The notes below the pieces were generated by a model. That model worked only from the letters and a program-made list of their open reading frames with translations. It ran no database searches and had not been told where the DNA came from. The position numbers were made by a program, and so were the translations under genes. This document shows positions 11,579 through 21,409 of a stretch of DNA of 64,000 nt, one piece after another. Source of the stretch: Parapristionchus giblindavisi (taxonomy: Eukaryota; Nematoda; Chromadorea; Rhabditida; Diplogasteridae); assembly GCA_943737045.1 (NCBI GenBank), contig CALSFV010000111.1, forward strand, positions 124,001 through 188,000, written 5' to 3'. The stretch's first letter is position 1, and the number at the start of each line of letters is the position of its first letter.

Positions 11579-13089
11579 AACGCGCTCTCTGTAAGGGCGG
11601 AGGGGGGAGGGCACAAAGTTTCAAAATCATCCTAGACCATTCATATTTGGTGGTTAGAGCCCCTAGGGGTGGGATACACTTCAGCCAAAAAATTGACCCG
11701 AATTATCGATTTTTGATCTACCAAAAGTGAAAAAAATCAATTTGATTTTTTCCTATCATGTCATAAATCATTCGAAAGAGCGTTGAAAGTTATGTAAAAC
11801 TGACAAGTTTCAGAAGATTTCGTTCATTGGTTTTTGAGAAAAATCCGATTTTACGAAAAAATGCCAGATTTTCTTCGTTTCGTTAAATAGCAGACCACTT
11901 TCCAGAAATCTCTTATTCCTGCCCCAATTGAAATCTTGTGTAAAAATAGCAGGGCTATCCGAATAACACACTCATTTTAAAAATCTGCGTTCCGGAATAT
12001 GACATATTGGCCAAAAACTAACGCTTTTTAGCGTTACAATTCTCGACGCAGGTTCGATTCCGGCTGCGGGTCAAAATTTTTGCAAATTTTTTTAGTTCCG
12101 TTTTGGCTCCTAATCATCTTTTTTTTTCGATGTTCTGGACTGTTTTAATTGGTTTTCATAATACGCCACATGATTTCTAGTTATTTCAGTTGTTGTTTTT
12201 CTGTGACGAGAACTTATTTTATAATGCAGATCACTCAAATCGATGAAAGTATTGATCGTATAAAATACACTTGTTTATTTGGTACGAGAGTAGCCAGCTA
12301 GAGCTACAATGAATTTCTATGTTTAGAGAGAAGGTCCAGGCGAGATACTACGTAGATCAAAGAAAGTGTGTAGACGAGAAGGGATATAAACGGGTTGATC
12401 GATAGAATACAGCAGCAAGGCAATTACAAAAGTACATTTTAGACAGATCGATAATATCGTTTTGTAACATCGTAAAAACAAGAATGGACTTTCGATCCGA
12501 ATAGGAATACGAATATTTTCGTGAACAAACTGTGAAGACAGAAAGGTAGAAAAAGTTATTCTGCATACCATACATAAATTATTTTATGCTAATTCAGCTT
12601 ATTTATCGCAAGAATCATGAATGAATCCATGCTTGATCGTGCATGCAAAGGCGCGAAATTTTTAAAATTGGAAAGTTTTGCGTTAGTTTTTGGCCAATAT
12701 GTCATATTCCGGAACGCAGATTTTTAAAATGAGTGTGTTATTCGGATAGCCCTGCTATTTTTATACAAGATTTCAATTGGGGCAGGAATAAGAGATTTCT
12801 GGAAAGTGGTCTGCTATTTAACGAAAGGAAGAAAATCTGGCATTTTTTCGTAAAATCGGATTTTTCTCAAAAACCAATGAACGAAATCTTCTGAAACTTG
12901 TCAGTTTTACATAACTTTCAATTTTTTCACTTTTGGTAGATCAAAAATCGATAATTCGGGTCAATTTTTTGGCTGAAGTGGATCCCACCCCTAGGGACTC
13001 TAACCACCAAATATGAATGGTCTAGGATGATTTTGAAACTTTGTGCCCTCCCCCTGTCGCTACCCCTCCGCTGTTAGGGAGAGTGCGTT
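11579..13089. mobile_element. 1.5 kb TTAA-flanked palindromic element
   Basis: TTAA lies at 11575-11578 and 13090-13093. The ends are AACGCGCTCTC on the left and the complement of AACGCACTCTC on the right. The flanks read ctcattttttgactt-TTAA and TTAA-tacaatcgaaataaaat. The uninterrupted version of that join survives, inverted, at 9325-9350, so the insertion and its 4 bp duplication are directly documented. Long arms (about 11580-12035 and 12660-13088) surround a ~620 bp centre. A B-box-like GGTTCGATTCC lies near 12052. No coding potential was recognised. Confidence 0.8.
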
Positions 13090-13439
13090 TTAATACAATC
13101 GAAATAAAATTTACCGTACAAGATCAACTAGGGTGATTTTTGTGTAAGACACGTAAAAACACTCTCAAAATTATCCCTGAAAATCTGGACTCGATCGGTT
13201 GAGTTTGAAAAAAGTTATGGCGAAAAAACCAAATGTTATTCTTTTTTGGCCAGTACTGTACTTACCTACACAGATAAGCATTTTATTTTACTGGACAGTT
13301 AGGGTCCTCATTTTTTGATACGTTGTGTGCCATGATGATACAAGGCAATTACGCAACTAAAACAACCGGGGTCACTTATAAAAATTCTTATATATTCACC
13401 AAATATGTGTCCGTCTGTGCATTACCGTAATCCCAAAAT

Positions 13440-13835
13440 TCTCTCTCGATTTACAGTTATCGTTAACTGACTTTATTTTTAAAACTTGCTATAAAAATCC
13501 GTGCTTGGTCAATCCTTGTGTAACTCAGCAAGACAAATTTTTCTAGACAACTTTCAGCTACCGTAACCGACATACCATACCACGTTAACGCAAACTGACT
13601 TTATTTTTCAAATTCGCGATAAAAATTCCGCGCTTGGTTCCTCCTTAGGTAACTCGACAACACAATTTTTTCTAGAATATTTACAGCTACCGTAACCCAC
13701 ATTCCATACCACATTAACGCAAACTGACTTTATTTTCAAACTTCGCGATAAAAATACAGTTCTTTTTCCCACTTGGGTAAATCGACGAGACAAATTTTTC
13801 TAAACCATTTTTAGCTACCGTACCCCTACCGTACC
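13440..13835. repeat. Three diverged ~130 bp tandem units
   Basis: Each unit contains AACTGACTTTATTTT, GCGATAAAAAT (or CTATAAAAAT), GACAAATTTTTCTA and TTTAGCTACCGTA. Units begin near 13450, 13580 and 13710. They are diverged to a degree that suggests an older array. No function is visible. Confidence 0.7.
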
Positions 13836-13839
13836 AGAT

Positions 13840-14990
13840 TCGGTTGAAACGGCCAAGAAGCATGGGGCTAACGTAGTTGAGAAGAAGCAGAGCTTTATCT
13901 CAAAGGATATAATACATATGACGCCGCTTGCGTAAGAACCGACTAAGTGCCGGCACAGTGAAAAAATTAAATTTTGGGGATCGGGGTTCTCAAGGGTGCT
14001 GATGACGATGGTCATGTTCATTTTTCACCTAAAGCCACCGTTGAGGCCAGGTGACGTCGCGTTTAAATCGCGTTTTCAGTCATTTCTCCTCAACCGGTGG
14101 TACTAAAATATGCAGACTATGCACCCAGGGGCAGAATTTGATGACGATCACGCCTGTCTAATTCATTTTTCATGAAAAAGTTTCCGAAATTTTCAAAATT
14201 CGAATTACTCTCAATGGCCATAGTGTGCGAGTGAGATACATAGATCGGACAGTAATGGCTTCAGGATCTCATAGAAAAAATTTCAGCCAATTTGCGGAAG
14301 ATGTTTTCGAGAAAATCAACTTTTAGTGTACTCATTTTGCCGTTGAAGTGGAGGCAAAAAGCGAGATAGTGTGGTGGTGCGAGAGAGTAGAGAGACACAA
14401 TCCCGACCACTTCCCTTCTTTCCTATTCTGGTCACCTCACCTGCCTCTCTGCTCTCTCGCACCACCACACTCTCTCGACTCTTGCCTCCACTTCAATGAC
14501 AAAATGATTACACTAAAAGTTGATTTTCTCGAAAACATCTTCCGCAAATTGGCTGAATTTTTTTCTATGGGATCGTGAAGCTATTACGGTCCGATCTATG
14601 TATCTCACTCACACACTATGGCCATTGAGAGTAATTCGAATTTTGAAAATTTCGGAAACTTTTTCATGAAAAATGAATTAGACAGGCGTGATCGTCGTCA
14701 AATTCTGCCCCTGCGTGCACAGTCTGCAAATTTTAGTGCCACCGGTTGAGGAGAAATGACTGAAAACGCGATTTCAACGCGACGTCATCTGGCCTCAACT
14801 GTGGCTTTAGGTGAAAAATGAACATGACCATCGTCATCAGCACCCGTCAGAACCCCGATCCCCAAAATTTAATTTTTTCACTGTGCCAGATTTCACATAT
14901 TTTAGTCGAGTCTTACGCAAACGGCCTCATATGCGCAGTTTTTTCGTGTCTGATTTTCAGATTTTTTTTATCGTCCACGGTTTATCACAT
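13840..14990. mobile_element. Fold-back element with arms of about 500 bp
   Basis: Arms of about 13930-14395 and 14450-14930 are inverted copies. Landmarks include GGTGCTGATGACGATGGTCA, TTGAGAGTAATTCGAATTTT and GCGAGAGAG next to a centre of only ~55 bp. No transposase and no clear target duplication were found. Confidence 0.7.
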
Positions 14991-14999
14991 TTTTCTCCT

Positions 15000-15440
15000 C
15001 CTCCAAAATAGATGTCATCGCTATCTCTCATCCTCGTTGAAGAGATAGCGATGACATCTATTTTTGCAATTTACACATATCTCACATTCGGTTGCAATTC
15101 TCGATGACCCTGAAAACTTGGATTGCCAAGGGAATGTGACCACTATGTATGTACAGAATTGTCAGGGCTAATATCTATACACTATAAATAAAGCACAATA
15201 GTGATGGCGTTTGTTCAAGCCACGCCCACTTTTCTCTCTCTATTTCTCTACTACTACTACTCTCTCTCTCACTGCCGCGCACCACAAATTTCATGTTAAA
15301 ACAAGTCGCGCGCGCTATCTCTCTCCGCCTCTCTCTTTTTCTCTGTTCTCTCCTCTCTCTCTCTCTCTTCTTTCGAGCTTCCAGAAAGTTCGTGAAAGTT
15401 GCAGAACATTGAGCTCCGCGTTAGCGGAGCTAACGTCTGG
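15000..15440. other. Spacer with pyrimidine-rich block between fold-backs
   Basis: Contains an extended CT-rich stretch (about 15228-15375), AAGAGATAGCGATGACATCT-type short inverted motifs and GAGCTCCGCGTTAGCGGAGC, a perfect hairpin stem near 15410-15430. No gene is supported. The short plus-strand frame at 15211-15450 is low complexity. Confidence 0.4.
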
Positions 15441-16715
15441 TGTACTATAAAGCACTATCTGAGAGAATTCAATAACTGGAATATTTTTTGTTATCGATGA
15501 AAAATGAATTTTTCTGTTTTATGTGTGATAATTACAGGCTCCATGAGTGAAGTACACTGGTACTTGGAAATTGCTTCCAATTGAAAATGAACGATTTGGC
15601 GCCTTTTCCTAAAAAGTTTATTTCGAATCCAATCGATTCGGGAGTGGGTGCAATGAACTCCTTGGCGAATTATAAGAAACTATTGCTGAGGAAAGTTTTT
15701 TGATCCACGGTCAACGAAGGCTGGAATTTTGAATTTTCGAAAAAAATTTCACATTTAATTAATTTTCACTAGTTCACCATAACAAGCCTACAACTTTTTA
15801 TTTGCTCAATCGCTTCTACATATCATAACACAGCTTAAAAATCATAATTTTTAAAAAAATACATTTTTTGTGAAAACATCGTTTTTATAACGAAAATCGT
15901 AATTATGGTGTGCACCTACAGTAATCCCTAATCGGTCAATTTGGAAATTTGGTAGTTTTAAACATATTTCACCGCTGTTCTTGACATGACTGAGGTATAC
16001 GACTACTCCTCGTCTTCGGAGTGCATCTATTGACAGGTGCTGATTTCGCTGAAAATTGACATTTTTTGTAAATTGATCACTATTCCGTTGTTTGCTATTC
16101 ATTATCGATAAAAATTGGATCATTATTCCATTTTACCATCTATACAGACATACTAAAAAATGAAGAGAAACGGTTGACTTTGAAGAAAGTTATTGCTGAA
16201 AAACCAAAATATCATAAAATGTTGACCAGCACATGTTTAAAACTACCAAATTTCCAAATTAACCGATTTGGGATTACTGTAGGTGCACACCATAATTACG
16301 ATTTTCGTTATAAAAACGATGTTTTCACAAAAAATGTATTTTTTAAAGCTGTGTTATGATATGTAGAAGCGATTGAGCAAATAAAAAGTTGTAGGCTTGT
16401 TATGGTGAACTAGTGAAAATTAATTAAATGTGAAATTTTTTTCGAAAATTCAAAATTCCAGCCTTCGTTGACCGTGGATCAAAAAACTTTCCTCAGCAAT
16501 AGTTTCTTATAATTCGCCAAGAAGTTCATTGCACCCACTCCCGAATCGATTGGATTCGAAATAAACTTTTTAGGAAAAGGCGCCAAATCGTTCTGTGGTC
16601 ACCCCCTGAAGCGAATTTTCAATTGGAAGCAATTTCCAAGTACCAGTGTACTTCACTCATGGAGCTGGTAATTATCACACATAAAACAGGAAAATTCATT
16701 TTTCATCGATACCGC
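15440..16715. mobile_element. Fold-back element with arms of about 450-500 bp
   Basis: Arms of about 15505-15950 and 16225-16700 are inverted copies. Examples are AAGTACACTGGTACTTGGAA, AATCCAATCGATTCGGGAGT and CTCAATCGCTTCTACATATC. The right arm has a ~20 bp insert relative to the left. The central ~250 bp is unpaired. The ATAGCG/AGCGATGACATC motifs outside may be parts of a larger, older copy. Confidence 0.7.
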
Positions 16716-17029
16716 ACATATGTCGATTTTCTAAGATAGCGTGATCTATGTCATTGCTTGCGCTATCTCTTCAACGAGGTTAGAAGAAGAAAAATCTGAA
16801 CATCAGACACGAAAAAACATATTCAGAACGATATGATATTATTGTTCAGGAGTGTTTTTAAGAGTGTTATTCACCAATAAAAAGAAATAAAAGTCCTAGC
16901 TATCACGATTGAAAAGTTAAGATTTTTTCAATTTTTTACTTAATGTGGCATATGTGAGCCAGGTTTGAGCCCAAGGGCATTTTCACTATAACTTTCATCG
17001 GTCTCCCCCGGTATGTGTCTATGATGAAA

Positions 17030-17102
17030 GCACAGGTAGCTTAATGGTAGAGCAATGCCCCGGATAGGCAGAGGTCGTGGGTTCGACTCCCTCCTTGTGC
17101 CA
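17030..17102 (+). pseudogene. tRNA-like gene, probably inactive
   Basis: The acceptor stem GCACAGG pairs with CTTGTGC allowing one G-U. The D arm GCTT/GAGC and the anticodon stem TGCC/GGCA pair. The T arm GTGGG/CCCTC has one mismatch. The anticodon loop CCGGATA has C at position 33, where tRNAs have T. The nominal anticodon GGA would be serine, but there is no long variable arm. I therefore call it tRNA-derived and probably non-functional. Confidence 0.5.
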
Positions 17103-17127
17103 ATCATTTGCCAACCTGTATCAAATA
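17031..17127 (+). mobile_element. Retroposon-like tRNA insertion with 13 bp target duplication
   Basis: TCTATGATGAAAG occurs at 17018-17030 and again at 17128-17140, directly flanking a 97 bp insert. The uninterrupted site (CTTTCATCATAGACA) exists inverted at about 9067-9081. Most of the insert is a tRNA-like sequence (17030-17102) with A box TAGCTTAATGG and B box GGTTCGACTCC. A 13 bp direct repeat fits target-primed retroposition and not a TTAA or TA cut-and-paste event. Confidence 0.7.
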
Positions 17128-17221
17128 TCTATGATGAAAGTATTGAGGCCCAGATCGAAAGTCTTGGCGAATGTCCAACAGGGGGTCAAAATGCTCGAGT
17201 CTTACCGAGCCGGTCTCTTAA

Positions 17222-18658
17222 GCAATTCCTAGGCTGATTATTAAACCCAAATTTTGTTGTTTTTTTTTGTTTTTTTGTGCACGGACTTAAAATTGGAGGA
17301 GTGTCAAAAAGGAACGATGCGCGCAATGATGCACTAGTTCTCCGCGTTATCCCTGCGAGCCAGTGGTATCACAAAGGCAAAGATGAGTAATTGCGGTATG
17401 CCTAACGAAGTTCAGTTAGTTTAGACGTGCGAAAGATGTTAAACTTTAATTGGAAACTACTAAAAAGTTTTTTTCCAAGAATGGACAAGGTTCTCTACAG
17501 CCGGTTCAAGTACATCATCGTCGACTCTAGCAACTCACAAGTGTGAATTCACTCGGAAACGGAGAACGAGGATCGTTAGCTAGCTGCACAACCTCTAGTG
17601 CGTAGAGATAACGCGGAGATCTAGTGCATCATTGCGCGCATCATTGTGTTTTAGACACTCCTCCAATTTTTAGCCCGTGCATAGACCTCGGTTGCATTTT
17701 TAAAGTAGATAGTCTTAATCTACAGATGAAGGGCTTTCAAATGAGCTATAAATCATCTCTTATCGTCGGAATAATGTAAAAGAGGTTCCTTGTAAGTACT
17801 TTGCAATGTACATAATCAATATGAAAATCGTTAATTTTCGAAAATGCATTTTTTTGCCATGGTCATGGAAATCGATTTTTCAAAAGTGAGCCGAATGCCG
17901 GAATTTCAGATCTACTATGTCATCATGAAACTTCATATTGTCATTGTCATTTGCTCATTGTCGCAGCATTCAAATCTACAAACTGCAATATTTCAGAAAT
18001 TTGCCGTGAAAGTAGGCACTCAAATTGAATTTTTTGAATTTTCGAAAATAATCGTTTTTCATAATGATTATGTACATTGCAAAGTACTAAGACAGAATGT
18101 TACAGAAAGCAACTTGGAAACTGATTCAAACACAATTCTGATTTTTCGCACGCATTCAGTACGAAAATTTTCGAAAAAATGGTTGGAAGGAGAGAAAAAT
18201 GGTTGGAAGGACAGCCATTGAGCATTGGCTGAATATTATTCACATCATTAGCACTTCACAATAAGCCGCACAAATGAAAACATTTCAAACTTGGGAAATT
18301 TTGAAATTTTCGGACCATGACCCCGTGAAAATCGAGATTTTCAAATCGACCCAAGTGATGGGCTTCTTGTGTCATTTTACTCGTCTCACCTCTAAACTTT
18401 GAGTAGACACAATTCCGCACCAATCGTTTGGAAGATACAGCAAAAATCACGAAATAACGATTCTGAGTCTAGTTGGAAACAATCAGACAGATTTTTCCGA
18501 AACGCGCAACCCAAGATCGATTTCTGCCTAGCAGGATTACATGCACTAGTAGTTGTGCTCCTTGGATATACTAGAGAACTTTTGCGGAATTGAAATTGAG
18601 ATGCCGAGAAATCGAAAAAACACAAAAATTCTAGTCAAAAAATCAGCCTAGGAATTGC
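17222..18658. mobile_element. 1.4 kb TTAA-flanked element with internal inverted repeats
   Basis: TTAA at 17218-17221 and 18659-18662. Terminal inverted repeats are GCAATTCCTAGGCTGATT on the left and the complement of AATCAGCCTAGGAATTGC on the right, perfect over 18 bp. The left partner arm near 8995 (gattggttttaagagacc) keeps the empty site. Inside are a palindrome (about 17278-17345 with 17605-17690, TGATGCACTAG/CTAGTGCATCA) and another around 17795-18095. No transposase was recognised. The frame at 17844-18221 has no recognisable motif. Confidence 0.8.
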
Positions 18659-18913
18659 TTAAGACCAATCTCAATAGTGTTTCTGTGCACATTGGGTATG
18701 CCTAACACAATGCCGAAGAAATTTGGACTCTAGCTTGTTCGGTTGAAAAAATATGAAAATCGAGTTTTTTTTTTAACTTGGCGCCCTCCTGGCACGCCGC
18801 TGTCCACTGTTAGGGCCAATTTGGGTACCATTTTATAATCATGGCCCAAGGTACCCTACACCCATAAAGTGGAGCGGCCTGAATCCGGACAATGCTCGAG
18901 TCTTACAGATCCG

Positions 18914-19354
18914 GAATCATAAAAGTTCAGCTTATAAAATGATGACGAGAAGAGACGACTCTTCGTATTAATTAAAGGTGGACTCCTGCGAATATTTTTG
19001 CAAATAAACTGTGAAGATAGATAGTAAAAGTTATACTTCGTACCGAACACAATTTATTTTATGCGAATTTATTGATCGCTAGAGTGATTAATGAATGCTT
19101 GGTATCGCAGGCAAATGTGCGCTTTTTGGGAAAAAAATGATAATTCAACAATAGGATGCAAACCAGCGACAATGCACTTACAATTAATAGTCTGCTGTTT
19201 TACCACTACGCTAAAGGGTTGATGAGTGTTGTTTCTAGCTTTTTCCATATATCTTTTGACTTGACTAAGTGAGATGTAAGAGATTTGCATGAACATTCGG
19301 AGGTATCCACCTTTAAGACGATCATGTTGGATTGTGGTTACTTTGTGAGCAAAT
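18914..19354. other. Non-coding flank with a diverged repeat and a tRNA-like core
   Basis: About 18980-19115 is a diverged copy of about 12490-12630 (shared AAACTGTGAAGA, AAAGTTAT, TTATTTTATGC, ATGAATGCTTG). It is followed at 19145-19220 by a minus-strand tRNA-like piece with A box TAGCGTAGTGG (19203-19213) and B-box-like GGTTTGCATCC (19154-19164). No gene is seen. Confidence 0.4.
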
Positions 19355-19606
19355 CATAGAATAAAATGAAGGTTCCAACAAAACCTCGATGGATTCCTCC
19401 TCCAATTGAACCTGAAGAACCTATTCCTATGCCACCTAAAGAGAAGACTTTATGTGAACAATTGAAAGAGGAGCGAATACCACCTACTAGAAGATATGCT
19501 AAGAAACCTGAACATATGTATGATTATTCATATTCATCATTAACAAAATATATGACAGCAACAATAATTATTCCTTCATATATGAATATCACGCCAGTCT
19601 GTATAT
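19355..19606 (+). CDS. Pro/Glu-rich internal exon, likely continuing the giant repeat protein
   Basis: The open frame encodes KVPTKPRWIPPPIEPEEPIP, then KTLCEQLKEERIPPTRRYAKKPEHMYDYSYSSLTKYM-type sequence, which looks like real coding sequence and not noise. The acceptor is either catag before 19355 or AATGAAG before 19372. Both keep phase 0 with the donor at 8447. The 3' border is uncertain: a fold-back element begins within a few bases of the end, and the best GT donors (CAGTCT, TCTGTATAT) lie in sequence resembling that element's terminal repeat. No family was recognised. Confidence 0.5.
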
Positions 19607-20995
19607 CACGCCAGTCACGAGAGAATTGAGATGAGAGTGGGAATGAAGCAAAATGGTAAAAAAATCAGGACCATTTTTGGACATCTATAGGCATGCCCTA
19701 CCAGCCCCCAAAATCTCATTATGTAATTTTCATTTTGGGGCTCAATACACCGGTTCAGAAAGATGAAGTCCCAACTTTGAGAACGAGTTTCTCGCTTCTG
19801 GTGCGTTTTAGCTAAAAAGTGTGACAAGAGTGACCCCCGCTCTTTTTTCGAGCTCTATCGATCTCAACAATTCAGAGGTCATGAAAATGTCTCTGAACAG
19901 AGCTTCACTTCGGAGCAGATAACTCAAAAATTTAGGAAAAGGAGGTGCTCCTCTTCCAGTATGTTATTAAGTTTTTCATGCGCTTCAAATGAAGGGCTTG
20001 CGAAAAAATACGTTAATGCGTTCGCATGGTTCATCCCCTTTGAATTTTCCTGATGATTTGAAGGCACTTTCGTTTCACACACTCTCTCGCCGGAGAGTGA
20101 AAGAAATAGAGGGACGAGAAAGGGAGAAAATGATATGTTTCATTCCGCACCGTGCGCTCGAGACCGTGCGGTGCAAAATGGAATGAAAAGGAATGGGCGA
20201 GAGAGTGTGTGAAACGAGAGATTGTGGTGGCGAAAATGTCTTCAAATCGTCAAGAAATTTCAAAGGGGATGAACCATACGAACGCATTAACGTATTTTTT
20301 TTTCGCAAGCCCCTCATTCGAAAGCGCATGAAAAACAATAACATACTGGAAGAAGAGCACCTCCTTTTCCTAAATTTTTGAGTTATTTGCTTCGAAGCGT
20401 AGCTCTATTCAAAGACATTTTCATGATCTCTGATTTGTTTAGATCAATAGAGCTCGAAAAAAGAGCGGGGGTTATCCTCGTGGCAGTTTTTTCACAGAAA
20501 TGTACCTGACAAGGGAATGCTAACAACTCACCATGGAGTTACGGTAAGTGACATATATTACTAGAATCGGTATGAAATTCTGATTGGATATCCGTCGAGT
20601 CTACTTGCCACGAGCTTCTGGTATTCGAGAAAATCGATAATGAAAATCGCGGATATTGAAGGCATGAACACGGCTATCACCGCCTAGTTGATATGTATGA
20701 CCATAACAACACTGTTTTCGTTTTCAATGTTACCGACACTTGTATTTTAGCAGTTTAGAGCTGAAAACCGAGCTGATATGGTTAGAAATAACAAGATAGT
20801 CGTGTTCATCCCTTCAATATTCGCGATTTCGTTATCGATTTTCTCGAATACCGGAAGCTCGTGGCAAGTAGACTCGACGGATTTCCAGTCAGAATTTCAT
20901 ACCGGTTCTAGTGATATATGCCACTAACCATAACTCCATGGTGAGTTGTTAGCATTCCCTTGTTAGCTCAATTCTCTCGTGACTGGCATGATATA
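19606..20995. mobile_element. ATATCACGCCAGTCACGAG fold-back element, copy 1
   Basis: The ends are ATATCACGCCAGTCACGAGA on the left and its complement on the right (CTCTCGTGACTGGC, near 20983). Arms of several hundred bases are inverted copies meeting at a GC-rich centre (CCGCACCGTGCGCTCGAG, about 20145-20165). A partial extra copy of the terminal repeat precedes the left end (AATATCACGCCAGTCTG). A related full copy lies at 36427-37569. The right arm is interrupted by a CAAGGGAATGC element (20508-20970). Confidence 0.75.
20508..20970. mobile_element. CAAGGGAATGC fold-back element, copy 2
   Basis: Inverted arms (about 20508-20690 and 20810-20970) match those of copy 1 at 9371-9922, including CTTGCCACGAGCTTC and AACTCCATGGTGAGTT. 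The ~120 bp centre differs completely. The flanks are not a simple duplication: compared with the 36.4 kb relative of its host element, some host sequence is missing at the right side. The insertion was therefore accompanied or followed by a deletion. Confidence 0.7.
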
Positions 20996-21409
20996 TATAA
21001 TATACATCACTTCTCATTATTTTAGCAAGTGAAAAAATGTATCTTTTATATAAATCTTTGGAAAGAAAAAATGAAATCATAGGAAATAACTAGGTTGTGG
21101 TATACTAATTAATTAAACAATGAACAAAGTGAAAGCAATGACAAAGAATAAATTACAATTGCAGTGATGTTTATATTCCATTCGAGATTCCATGGGAACA
21201 AAGTCATACAGTAGCAGCCAAAAGTATTCGCTAATTATTTGGAAAATTCATAACTTTTGACTCAGTTGAGCAATCGGGCTCATGTTTTGGCAGGATACTA
21301 TAATACTTGTGGACATCATATCCTACTCCCGTTGTTATGATTCGTCGTCGTTGTATTGTGTAGCGATCCTGGAACCCCTCTATACTTACGCAGCGATAAT
21401 TATTTCCTC

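Larger units (their letters stand above)
9163..13262. mobile_element. Second-level inverted repeat (arms 9163-9345 and 13094-13262)
   Basis: The left arm begins TACAGTACTGGCCAAAAAAG. The right arm ends with the reverse complement of the same string (CTTTTTTGGCCAGTACTGTA), and the ~170 bp arms match closely. It encloses three other elements: the CAAGGGAATGC fold-back, the Tc1 remnant and the 1.5 kb TTAA-flanked palindrome. The enclosed pieces interrupt the arm sequence cleanly, so this element was present before them. Confidence 0.7.
8776..18913. mobile_element. Outer palindrome of the nested complex
   Basis: The left arm, 8776-9160, is found inverted on the right in two pieces. 8776-9005 matches about 18663-18913, and 8995-9150 matches about 16950-17217. 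Shared landmarks are CACTTTATGGGTGTAGG, GTGCACAGAAACACTATTGA and GGTCCGGACATTCGCCAAG. The right arm is split by a TTAA-flanked insertion (17222-18658) and by a tRNA-like insertion (17031-17127). No transposase belongs to this outer element. It is therefore either a non-autonomous fold-back element or an inverted duplication that later collected insertions. Arm identity was judged by eye. Confidence 0.7.
8447..19354 (+). other. 10.9 kb intron-like region filled with nested fold-back elements
   Basis: No host exon is recognisable between the donor at 8447 and the exon near 19355. Almost every base falls into one of several nested inverted repeats or insertions, annotated separately. Short open frames here are fragments of those elements or chance. 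The region counts as one intron only if the exons at 125-8446 and about 19355 belong to the same gene. Phase 0 on both sides and similar Pro/Lys/Glu composition favour that, but it is not proven. Confidence 0.55.

Noticed and set aside
12323..12575. Minus-strand frames of 72-82 codons with a signal-like start
   Set aside because: They lie in the centre of a TTAA-flanked palindrome, overlap each other in different frames, and have a diverged, frame-broken relative at 18856-19050.
13440..13835. CRISPR-like array (regular ~130 bp spacing)
   Set aside because: Whole units repeat without unique spacers, and the host is eukaryotic. It is a plain tandem repeat.
17030..17102. Functional serine tRNA (nominal GGA anticodon)
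   Set aside because: C at position 33, a T-stem mismatch and no long variable arm. Treated as tRNA-derived.
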